DNA of 64,000 bases. It comes from Gonatopus flavifemur. Its lineage: Eukaryota > Arthropoda > Insecta > Hymenoptera > Dryinidae. The first letter of the stretch is position 1. The number at the start of each line of letters is the position of its first letter. The notes under the pieces were generated by a model. The model had not been told where the DNA came from and did no database searches. It was given only the letters and a program-made list of their open reading frames with translations. Below, in pieces: positions 22,659 to 33,011 of this stretch. The stretch covers positions 47,608,001 to 47,672,000 of the forward strand of contig JAFFJZ010000001.1 in assembly GCA_018340375.1 (NCBI GenBank), written 5' to 3'. Both the position numbers and the translations under genes were made by a program.

Positions 22659-24060
22659 AATTTTGCTTTGTCTAAAAGATTTCTTATGCAACGGTTTTCA
22701 CTGTTTTTAAGATGTCTTCGTTTGAGAAATCTACACCCAGAAAACGTTATGCTTATTTGCAGCGTAGTAAGCTTCATTCAAGCGTAATTTATTCTTTCTA
22801 TTTCCCCAAATATATTGCACTCCCTTCAAATATATTTTATGCTAGAATCAAACAAATTTGTTGAGACTGTAAAAAAGGATATATTAACCTTCGCTCAAAC
22901 ACGATATTCTTGTTTGGAATGTTCCTTCTCAGTTCAACTTTAGCTTAAAATTCTTTTCATATCAAGTTTAATAGTATTTTTGAATCAATCTTAGATATCA
23001 TTGAAATAAAATTCAGGGATATTCTTACGTTCAGAAAAAATACCACAAATACTATTGTTTTTATCATGAAAGTCTGAATATACTTGACATTTGCGTGTTA
23101 TTACAATTAGAAGTAGTCATTTTTCGGAACAATATAGTGGAATTAAATGATATATGAAAAAACGCGCACCTTTCAATTATAATCATCACATTTACATGAG
23201 GTATATTCCGAGATGAATGATAAAAACAACTTCTAATGGTATATTTTTATCCATTTGTGAAAAAATAGTTGAGAAAGAATTTAGTTGAATTCCGTGGAAT
23301 TTGACATTATGTTGCTCTCAACTCTTCCGGAAGCCATATGCTGCCTGGAGTGTAGAATTAATATACACCCCAAATAAGGAAAATTGGTTGTAAGAAGTGC
23401 GTCGTGAATAATCTGATCCCAAACAACAAAAGATCACTTGAGAATTTTTCAAGAACTCTTTGAGAACTGAAGAGTTCCCACAGAGTTCTTGAAAAAGTCT
23501 GTCGCGAATTCTTTGCTGTCAACACCGAACGGATTACATCCATTTTGCCTTTCTTTTTCTTAAGTAGCGATCCCCATGCAACAATTTTCTCACGTCCTCC
23601 CTCGCGCGTCATCTGTTATGTTTATTTCATGGGTCAAGCATAACGTACGTTTGAACCAAATGTCACATTCTTGAGAAGAACTTAATGAATGTTTAAACGT
23701 GAAAATAAGAATAACGTCAACTTGCGTTGCGCTTAATAGTTTTAAATCAAATATCATTTCTCATAGAATATTTTATGCTGAATTTAAGAATATATATATC
23801 TCTTAATTTTGTTTTGAAGATATTTTATATTTCTTTTGCAACTAAAATCGTTTTAAAATGAGCATAGTAGAGTAAAAATAAGTATTTTTGGGATTTTCAA
23901 CTGTTGAGCATAATCTCATGCTGTTTTCAAGCTTATCGTTTTCTGGGTGTAAAAGATGTCTTTAGATCTCTTTTAGATGTCTTTCAGATTTCTTAAACTA
24001 AGACATCTGAAAGACAGTGAAAATTGTTGCATAAGAAATCTTTTGGACAAAGCAGAATTT
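22659..24060. mobile_element. Palindromic element interrupted by a CACCCAGAAAACG element
   Basis: Outer arms: TTTTGCTTTGTCTAAAAG, TTTCTTATGCAACGG and TTTTCACTG at the left recur as reverse complements at 24020-24060. The inner element 22734-23949 separates them. Confidence 0.75.
22734..23949. mobile_element. 1.2-kb element with CACCCAGAAAACG termini and TA duplication
   Basis: CACCCAGAAAACG at the left and CGTTTTCTGGGTG at the right are perfect inverted repeats, flanked by TA at 22732-22733 and 23950-23951. Only short ORFs occur inside, none recognisable. Confidence 0.82.
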
Positions 24061-24501
24061 TTGCTGTATGGGTTTTTTACGAAGTAAAAATGAATGAATA
24101 ATGAAGAATTTTTTGATCTGTGGTGTGAAATAGATCGAAGGGTGAGAGGTACTGTGAGGCTGTGAGATCCCAAAACGCCCCTGAATACTGTCACAACATA
24201 CCTGAAGATACGGTTGCATTCATCTTGAACATGTGAAAAGAAAAGTTATTAATAGCGTCTCATGTATTACGGAATATTTGTAAAGTGACAGGTAGGGTGA
24301 TTTGGTTTTGATTCTTTTTACAAGTCTACATCAACAGTCTTTGTATTCAAAGGAAGAACACAATTTCAAATATATCATTGCCTTTAGATTCAGGGTACAG
24401 AAATATTTTCCCTGCATTTGCGAACGTTTTATTTGAAATGTGTTATCGAGCGATAAGCGTGAACCCTGAACGTTTTAATAACGATCTGAAAAAAATACAA
24501 C

Positions 24502-24869
24502 AATTAAGGACACTCGAGCATCAAGAGAAGCGGGTAAAATTTTGCGCCAACTTTTTTCATAAATTACGTGATAAAATTGAATTCAAAATCGATAATAATC
24601 GAGTACATACCTGAGATTTTTTCACAGTTTGCGAGTATTGAAAAAGAAATTTACAAAAAACACATTTGAAAGGTGGAGGTTATTACTTTTAAAATCCTCT
24701 TATATTCGCGAGAAAATCAAAAAAAGACTGAAACTTAACTGTAGAGTCTAATCTTAGTCGTGGATTTCATTATTGTTCATTGAAAATTTCCGTTGAATGC
24801 ATAATTTAGGAAAAAAAACTTGGCGCAAAATTCGACTCGCTTTTGTTGGTACTCAAGTTCCCTTAATTT
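24502..24869. mobile_element. AATTAAGGACACT palindrome, copy 1
   Basis: AATTAAGGACACTCGAG and AAAATTTTGCGCCAAC at the left are mirrored at the right (TTGGCGCAAAATT, CTCAAGTTCCCTTAATT). A second copy is at 37285-37612. Confidence 0.75.
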
Positions 24870-25642
24870 GATAATTTTCGGATAGAAAAAATTTGTTAAA
24901 TGATTTATTCTAGCTGTAAATAACCACTCATTACTGCGTTTGATATCTACTTCAATCGATAAATTCAATATAGGGAATTGTATGTGTTTTAAGAATATAA
25001 TTCATGAGAAGAATTGATTCCATTCGAAAAGGATGAACTATATATGATTTTATGGTATCATCCAATCCTCCGTGTATAATCAGTGGACATGTGGACGTTA
25101 CCGTGAAAAATTTCTCGTCTGGAGTCGAATGCGCTTCAATCTATTCAGTGGCTCCCCAAAAGGGGTTGATCGTTTCAAATCAAAGCAACTTGCCCATCGC
25201 TAAATGATCCTTGTCAAATTGGTCAGTATTTAAAGTGATTTAAATAATAGACGTGAAATATCTATTCAATTTATCATCACCAACGCAAATTGTATCTCGT
25301 TATCTTATTTTATTCGCAGATTTTCCCGTCGTTAATGCGACACTTATAATTTATGCTAATTTATGTTTTTGGATTGAAGTTTCTCATCTTTTATGTTATC
25401 ATATTTGAATAATTGTTTATGGATACAAATTGATAACCCATAAGATCGTTATTTGCAAGAACGTGAAGTTATTCAAACACGAAGGGCTTTTCTTTATTTA
25501 CGAAACGGTCAAGCCAACAGAACGATGTAATAATAACGATAGCACACAGTAATAACAGAAACACAACGGAACTTGGTGTCACGAGTTCGTGAAACCACCC
25601 CGTGTGTGGATGGAGAGGAGCGTACACGATTAATTTGCATCG

Positions 25643-25954
25643 TATATAAATCGTGTTTCCGGTCGAGCACGCAACACAAACACGGGCCTCCGTTGCACGC
25701 CCTCGATCCCTCGGTTCCTCTCTGCCGTGTGTTGCTCCGATCCCGATGGTCTCTCGATGTCGAGTCTCGTGGTAGAAAGAGACCGAAAAGCACGCCTTAC
25801 GCTCCGAGTTGTGCTTGCATCGCATTGTGCCAGCCTCGATAATTTATGATTCGATAAATAAATCAGTCCTGTTTTATTCTGTGCGTCGTCGTCGTCGTCG
25901 TCGTAGTCGATCCAACGGAGTTACACACAGGGACCCTTGCTCAAGCGCACACTT
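25643..25954 (+). promoter_or_regulatory. Candidate TATA promoter and 5'-UTR exon
   Basis: TATATAAA at 25643-25650 is followed by a GC-rich, unique-looking block. About 300 bp later comes a strong splice donor, ACTT|GTAAGA, at 25954/25955. A (GTC)n run at 25883-25905 lies inside. The layout suits a noncoding first exon of a + strand gene with long introns, which would fit the empty 38 kb downstream. No transcript is visible in the sequence, so this remains inference. Confidence 0.4.
25883..25905. repeat. (CGT)n microsatellite
   Basis: Seven consecutive CGT/GTC triplets within the candidate 5'-UTR exon. Confidence 0.9.
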
Positions 25955-26992
25955 GTAAGATGATTTTTGGGGTTACGCCTATGTTAACACTCCAAGGGGA
26001 AAACTCAAAGCCCTTTTTTTGCTCCTTCTCCTTCTCTCTATTTTATTCAAGTCCTATAAAACCTTCCTCATGTTCACTTCACGTTCGACTTTTCAACGTA
26101 TTTTCACTAACAATATTAATTTCCGTGAATAAATTTGATCTATTAGAGTAGGTATACCCAATTAATTAACCGTATATCAGTTAAGAGCAAAGGGATAATC
26201 AAGTGCAGGAGCGATCAAAGGTATTACGCTTTCTATTGTGTCTGGATAGATCACGGTTTGGAATATCGCGTATAAATTAAAAAACAAGCGGCGGGATGCT
26301 GTGTAAGGTTTGACGTAGTGTTAACAAGTGAAAGCAAATACGAGTCTATCAAAATGTGCAAGCAAGCAGGTATTTGTATTCGAATAAGTACGCTCGAGAG
26401 GAGAAATAAATAGACGGTAAATCGTGATCGGTTTGAGATTTACGAGGTTTACGAGCGTTAAGGACCCCGATGTCGCGTTATGGTCCCCTTTTTCCTTCGA
26501 AAGAGTTCTTTTTTTTTTATTATTATTATTTTGTGATAGCGTGTTCACGAGGACGAATGAATGGGAGTATAAGTTTATGAGACAGGTATGGGTTTTGGAT
26601 TAGGTATAGGTGGGACTTTTTGGAAATATATATCGGTCTTTATGGTCACGGACCAGCGGAGATTCATTCTCGAAAAGAAAAATATATGTACCTGGCGTTA
26701 GATCGTTATAAAATAGCGTCACATTGGGAATAATCTAGTGGAAAATTGAATGATTCATTTCACGTGTTCTTGATGTAATTTCGGTTCTACGGTTTTGGTT
26801 ACACCGAGAGAAGTACATTCTTCGTCCAAGGGAGAATGCGAATAAATATTAGCTTCGTACGAAAAATGATACCTTGAGTTGAGAGAATTTCATATGTATA
26901 TCTGGGGAATCTTTTTTTCTTTTTTTTTGAACCAAAAGAGATTTTATTGATGCATTAAACGGAAAATTTTCTCAACAGAAGAAGAGCGAGCA

Positions 26993-27199
26993 CCCTGGTT
27001 AAAACAATTCATAGAATTTGACGAAATCAAATTTAATGGGATCTTGTCAGAACATTTTTCAAGATTCAATCAGAATCACATTGAAAAAATATACTAATCC
27101 GATTAAATCTGATTGAAAATGGTTGAATAGGATTTGGTCAGAACATTGTGCAATATTCAATGAGATTTGGCGAGAATCAATCGGTTTGTTTAACCAGGG
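26993..27199. mobile_element. CCCTGGTTAAA-terminal MITE (uninterrupted copy)
   Basis: Left end CCCTGGTTAAAACAA and right end TTGTTTAACCAGGG. Internal ATTCAATGAGATT and GATTGAAAATGG match the interrupted relative at 52583-53990 and so serve as its empty-site reference. Confidence 0.8.
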
Positions 27200-27794
27200 C
27201 ATATTATCTAGGGAGAAGAGATAATAATTTCTTTCACAGTTTGGAATCTTTATTCGTTTATTTTCAGTGTGTACTCTATAAAGTTGAATACACCACAGTG
27301 GAAAATTTTTTTGAATTATATAAAATTTATATATACTTCCATATAAATTATATATAACTTTGAAAATTTTTCCACTCAGATATGAATGGAAATCTAAATT
27401 GTTTATGGAATTAAAGGGATGTAATAATGTAGTTTGTATCATACATGTTACTGAAATGATATTGAAATAAAGACTATTGAATCCTGAATTTAACATCGTT
27501 TTGAAGAAAATTATTCACTGATTTCTAGAAAGGTAATTTTTCATTAATTTTGTCCGATAGTTTACCGATATTGAAGGATTAAATGGACAAATCACTTTTA
27601 GCCAACTTGGTTTTCTCTTGACAAGTGAGAAAGTATTTTTGATTTTTCATGTTTCTGAAGTTTGAATCATTTATAGAAACGGAACGAAAATTCAAACTCA
27701 CAAAATTTGATACATCATCCGCGTTTATCTTTTCCAATTAACTCCTCACAACTGAAAATATATCATTCAAAAGATAATATGCAGTATACTGTAA

Positions 27795-27861
27795 CACGAA
27801 AAAAAATGTTTAGCTGTGATAGCTACAATCTAGCTAATACACCTAAACATTTTTTTTCGTG
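27795..27861. mobile_element. 67-bp hairpin with CACGAAAAAAAATG termini
   Basis: CACGAAAAAAAATGTTTAG is mirrored exactly at the other end, around a loop containing TAGCTGTGATAGCTA. It is a miniature member of the CACxGAAAAA-terminal group. Confidence 0.7.
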
Positions 27862-29006
27862 AAGAATTGGGATCGTCGATAATTAAGTATTTCGTTATTC
27901 GATTACCAATTCGTTCCAATAAACGATTCAAACTTCAGCAACATGATTTTTCATGGATATTTATGGAATCTCCACCGTGTATTCCAATCCTTCTCTTTCA
28001 TAGATGTTTCATTCGTATTTGAATGGGAAAAGCATAAATTCGAAATGCTGTTCTTGGTACAAGATGTGATTCAATTTGCGAAATGTCTGCGTAAATTTTT
28101 ATAGTATCTCATAAGATATAGGAGTATAATTCTACTTTCTAGAAACGCAAGTATCAATTTATGTACCAGTCTTATGACTGTGTTCAGATGAAATCTATTA
28201 TTTCGCGATTTCTATGTATCTTTTTCCAGAAAACATTGTGTTACATAGTTTTGAAAGATTTTTCTATCATACACTTTTTATATCAGGGAGGAAACTTCAT
28301 GGAGAAATATTTTATCGAATCTCTGAGTGACTACCTTATCGACGTTTCTACAGCTTCTCGTGATTTGACAAATCTTCTCTTTCGATCTCAATTGAATTTG
28401 TTTTTAGAGTTTCACACAGAATCAATGAAATTTTCATGAAAGTGTCTTTGCGATATTTCAAACACACTCTATTTAATTTTGATGACGTTTTTCAATATCC
28501 CCAGGGATTTTATATATATTATCCACTCATCTAGTTATCAGTCGGACAGAAAAATGTACTTTCGTAAGCGAACGTAGTCTACTTTCACCGTTAACTGTAA
28601 TTATCATGGAACAAGAAATAAGAGAAACTACTGAAAAAAACCTTTGATATAGCTTCGATAGAGAGATTTAATTAATATTTCTAAGATTCACACCACACAG
28701 TATGTGAAATTTGATTTGTAGAAGTTTATATATAAACCATACAACAATTATATAAAATGAAATCGTAAAAACAATTGTATACAATTTATATACAAATTTG
28801 TATGCAGAATGTACATAAAATTTGAAATAAGAATCGATTTTCTTGGGATTTTTCTTCTACTAAAGGTATAGTTATAAAGCATTGTATACATAGTTTCATT
28901 TTTGTCGTAAACGCAAAGTTTCAAGTTTTCTAATAGAGCAAAATGGAGAAACTGAAACTTGAGATTGATTTTAAATATTCTTTAAGGGGTTACATAGGTT
29001 TCAGAA

Positions 29007-30265
29007 CCCCAATAAAAATATTTCTCTTCAAAATTCTTCAAAACTCTTCAGATTTTCCTACATAACTGTCAGATTTCGGACGCTTTGAGAAATTTGCAGA
29101 ATTTTCAACCATAAATATTACTCTACAAATTTCTGCATTACTCTGCAAAATTGTACATAATTCTTCCAATCTTCGTAATATTTTATGAGTTTCTCCACAA
29201 AATTCGTACAAAACTCGCCAAATCTCCATATTACATTAAATACTTCTCTGCATATTTCTGCATTACTCTTCAAATCTCTGTTTTATCTATTCACTTTTGC
29301 TTGAGAAAAAAAATTTTTGTTCAGAGTTTATCTGTACAAATCTCCTCCCAGTTCGACTCGAATGACATTACGGAAGAGACACCACATTGAAAGTCCATTT
29401 TTAGGAACTTTCCTCAGTGAGGATTGAACCCGGGTCCTGCGAGTGAGAAGCAAAGCCTCTATCACATCAGCGGATCTCCGAGATGACTACGGTAATCTTC
29501 AAGTACCTCTTATGGGAATCATCGCAATGGAAAATTTTGAGGAATTCGTTTTCGTGAGGTATAGACCAATCAATTCAGAATCTTCTGAAACGAAAAATAA
29601 ATAGGTCGTGGGAGGGGGGATTTTTTCGACCTCAACTTGTAAATTTTTCCAAGTACTGGGTCAAATCGATAGAAAATTTTAAAAAATTCGTTCCCGTCAG
29701 ATGTAGACTAATCGATTCAGAATCCCCCGAAAGGAAAAATGAGTGGGTCGTGGGAGAGAGGTTTTTTCGAAGCCTACTAGTGAATTTTACTTAAGTTGTT
29801 TTGAGTCGATTGAAAAATTTGAAAAAATTCACTTTATCTCCGCAAATGCGATTTGAGAAAAATGTATGAATTTGTATAGGAAACTCAACTCTCCGCCACA
29901 AGCCGTAATATTCTTGGAATAGACAAATAAAGAGAAAATTCAAATTTTTTTCTGCAAATGTAGTTTGCAGAGAAATGTATGAATTCGTGGAGAAAATTCC
30001 TTCCCTCGTCAAATGTTTCCACCATTTATCAAGTAGAAAAATGTTGAGAAAATTCAACATTTTTCAACAAAACAACTTTGACCAATAAGTTGGAAATGTA
30101 CAGAGAAACCTTTACTGGCAATAGAAATTTTCAGAAATATGCAGAATTTCACAGAGTTTTGGAAGATAAATCTGTTGAAAAAATCCTTTCTTTCTCTAAG
30201 AATTGCGATAATGAAGTTTTGCAGAGAAATTGTTGAAGTTTTGAAAAGAAATATCTTTATTGGGG
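29007..30265. mobile_element. CCCCAATA element with tRNA-like core, copy 1
   Basis: 1259 bp with inverted ends CCCCAATAAAAATATTTCTC and GAAATATCTTTATTGGGG. The body is noncoding; short ORFs on both strands are shared with the other copies but match nothing I know. It is inserted in the left arm of the 28986-33007 element. The immediate flanks are A/A rather than a clean TA pair, so the target duplication has decayed. Confidence 0.85.
29411..29486 (-). other. tRNA-Glu-like segment in CCCCAATA copy 1
   Basis: The minus strand reads a D-arm-like GCTGATGTGATAGAGGC, an anticodon-loop-like TTCTCAC (CTC in the anticodon position) and a B box in CCCGGGTTCAATCC. The T and acceptor stems pair only partly, so it is a derived relic, not a tRNA gene. 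Confidence 0.6.
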
Positions 30266-31114
30266 ACGCCAGAAAAAAATCTCATTTTCTCGATTGTTTC
30301 TTTACATATAAGAAATGCAATTTATCACTCAAATTTTTTAATGTATATAAGAAAAGGATGCATGAGACTCGAGACAATACTGTTGTATTTGGAGTCGAGA
30401 CGATACCGAGACTGGATACTCGATACTCGAGAATATCATCGATACTGGGGGTGCACAAAAGCACGAGACTAATATCGGTATCGTTTTGGAATTGACACGC
30501 AATTGAGAATAAAGATCTGATATTCGGACAGATCATCAAAAGTGTTGATTTTTCTCAATTTGAAATTAATAGGAAAGGAATATTTCGAAATGCCGTATAT
30601 CGCTCAAATTATAATATATTTATATGGTCTTATTTTGGAAACTACCTGGTGGAAAAATTTCACCGGGAATTCCTAAAAATCTCACAGACTTTCAGTGCAG
30701 TTTTTCAGAGGTGTTTATAGTTTTTCAAAGATGTTCATAGATATTCAGAGGAATTTTCAGTGGAAAAACACAGTATTCCCAGATATCAAGACTGATAGAA
30801 AAATTAATTGTACATTCATATTGAATTTAAACTTCACTCAATTGATATGATTACAAAAATAATAGATCAGTTGAACATTGATTCGGCTGTACACAATAAT
30901 ATCCCACGAAAATTGTGGATAATATTCCAGTAATATTATATGAATATCATTAGTTGTTAGGACAAATTCAACATAGGTCTTAAGGAGATACACGGAGGAA
31001 AAAAATATACTACTTTTTCTCTTTTTGCTTGCTGAACCAGGAACAAGAAGGTTTGTAAAATCGATTTTTACATCAAAATAAGAGCGATTACGAATCAATA
31101 ACTGAATTTTACTA

Positions 31115-31465
31115 TATGTGACCTGGTCTACGAAAGGCTTAAGTGTGAAAACAAGTTTTCGAGAAATTGTTTTTCTAATTGTAAATTTGTGAATTTTTAT
31201 GTAAAATGACGTGGTTTTGCCTTGAAATAAAATTTTTTAACATATGAAATGATGTCTATTATTTTATAATTTAATCTGCAAATTTTTTTCATTTTTAAAT
31301 CATTTCTGCTCTTCTTTTTATACATTTTTAGCAAACTTCCCTATCAGTTAGAAACTTCTGGTTTGCGCCATTCGAAAGAGCATATTTTACTCCATCCAAA
31401 TCGCCAAAAAAGTGAAAAATGATTTTTTCACACCTAAGCTCCCTTTTTGTAGGCCAGGTCACATA
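31115..31465. mobile_element. TATGTGACCTGG palindrome
   Basis: TATGTGACCTGGTCTACGAAA is mirrored by TTTTTGTAGGCCAGGTCACATA, and GGCTTAAGTGTGAAA by TTTCACACCTAAGCTCC. It is nested inside the 30352-32406 element. Confidence 0.75.
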
Positions 31466-31785
31466 TGCTTTATAAAATTTAACATTCAGCGTTTAAAACT
31501 TCAATCCTACCCATGACTGTTTCTACGATATTCGTAATCTTTCGTATTTTTATGTAAAAATGCATATTACAAATATTATATTCCTGTTTCTAGTTCACTA
31601 AGAAAAATAACAAGAATTCTTATACCTTCGAGCGGCATTTTTTTCCGTATATCAGCGTGAAAAACATTTTGTTTGTGAGACTTCTCTGTACTGAATTTAT
31701 GGAACAGTCTACAATGTTCAAAGAATAATCTTCGATAGCGCAATACATAAAGTATCAAATATTATTTCTTGAAAATTTCTTCTGT

Positions 31786-31908
31786 CCCTGGTGAAAAATG
31801 TTGAAACAGATGAAGCGTAAAAACCTTTCAATTTCCGCTTCTTTTGCGCTTAGATACTGTTCCGTTTACTCTTCCGCGTCGCTTCATCCGCTTCATTTTC
31901 ACCAGAGG
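31786..31908. mobile_element. CCCTGGTGAAAA MITE, short copy
   Basis: CCCTGGTGAAAAATG and CATTTTCACCAGAGG form the ends. The interior has GAAGCG / CGCTTC repeats, as in the longer relative at 59222-59689. Confidence 0.65.
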
Positions 31909-33011
31909 TTGCATAAATTCTGTTCAGAGAAATCTTACAATAAAATGTTTATTCGAATGATAGGCTGATATTCCCTTAATGAACTCTGGTAAAATGTTTT
32001 TGTTAGAGAATTCACTTTCAACTTGGAAATTTCTCGAAATTGTATACTATCCTGGAGAAATTTGAGAGTTTCTCGTTGAGATGGAGACTACTGCTGAATG
32101 AAGTGATTATATACAACTAGGCTTGTATTCCAAAACTTTGCTCCCGTATTCTGAAATATCGGTTTTCTATGTCCTTCTGATCAACTGAACAAAGCTGTGC
32201 TGTTGATTTGACCAGCTGATACTGCTACACTGATATTCAGAGTATTATGGTGGAGTATTGTTACTTTCGTCAGAAATATTATTAGGCGATACCGATACTG
32301 ACGAGACGATACCGATACCGAAACGATACTCGCATCTGATAGTATTTCTCGATACCGAGACGAGACTTTCAAAGTATCGTCGAGAATCTCGTCTCATGCA
32401 CCTCTAATATAAAGTAACTTTCAAACTATATTTTGCCAAATTTTGACGGAAAAATTTCGAGAATAAAGTTGGTTAAAGCCATTTGTTGGAGACATCCCGA
32501 AAAAAGCGGTTGACAAGATTTTTCGAAAACTAATCGACCGATCTTGCTCAAACTTTGCACACTTTTTTGTAATCACATTTTCTAGTACTCGAACGAAGGG
32601 TTTTTCTTTCCTTCCTCTACAAACAATTTTATAAGGTAATAGATACCGAAAATTTTACCCGAAAAAATGCACTCCATGCTAAAATCTCTGCTAAAAATTC
32701 AATTCTCAATGTTTTTAAAAATCCTCCGTTCAAGTAGTACAAAATATTATTATAAAGAAGTGTGCAAAGTTTGAGTGAAATCGGTTGATTAGTTTTCGAC
32801 AAATCTTGTCAACCGCGAACTATCCTTTTTTTGGGATGTCTCTGAAAATTCGGTCTAACTGGCTCAATTCTCAAAATTTTACCGTTCAAGATTCGCAAAA
32901 TATAGTTCAAAAGTTACTTTGTATGTACTGAAGAATTTGAGTGATAAATTGTAAAAAAGAATATAAGAAAATGAGGTTCATTTGGGCTCTGAAACCCATG
33001 TAAACCCTTAA

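Larger units (their letters stand above)
24870..26992. other. Low-repeat stretch with a candidate promoter
   Basis: No supported coding exon. AT-rich DNA rises to a GC-rich block at 25560-25950, described separately. Overlapping short ORFs on both strands there are explained by the base composition rather than by any protein family I recognise. Confidence 0.35.
30352..32406. mobile_element. hAT-like element with GAGACGAGAC / GATACCGA subterminal repeats
   Basis: Ends AAAAGGATGCATGAGAC and (reverse complement) TAGAGGTGCATGAGAC are inverted. Octamers TATATAAG and ATATAAAG flank them. Repeated GATACCGATAC, CGAGAC and GAGACGAG motifs crowd the last 100 bp at each end. The 2-kb interior has no transposase ORF and carries further insertions at 31115-31465 and 31786-31908. 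Confidence 0.65.
28986..33007. mobile_element. Palindromic element expanded by nested insertions, TTAA-flanked
   Basis: GGGGTTACATAGGTTTCAG at the left and CTGAAACCCATGTAAACCC at the right are the outer ends, each bordered by TTAA. The arms also share CTCATTTTCT, AATTTATCACTCAAATT, AAAGTAACTTT and TATATTTTGC. The centre is a further inverted repeat (32500-32850, CGGTTGACAAGATTTTTCG). Two big elements, 29007-30265 and 30352-32406, have landed in the left arm. Confidence 0.75.

Noticed and set aside
25469..25842. Three overlapping ORFs of 89-118 codons on both strands
   Set aside because: They lie in a GC-rich block that resembles a promoter/5' UTR, overlap each other in all orientations, and show no recognisable motif.
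29151..29390. 79-codon ORF found in all three CCCCAATA copies
   Set aside because: It is preserved only because the copies are young relatives. It has no motif, is AT-driven, and starts and stops vary little with selection; not reported as a gene.
29007..30265. piggyBac assignment for the CCCCAATA family, based on CCC ends
   Set aside because: The empty-site comparison at 52655-53891 shows a TA, not TTAA, duplication.
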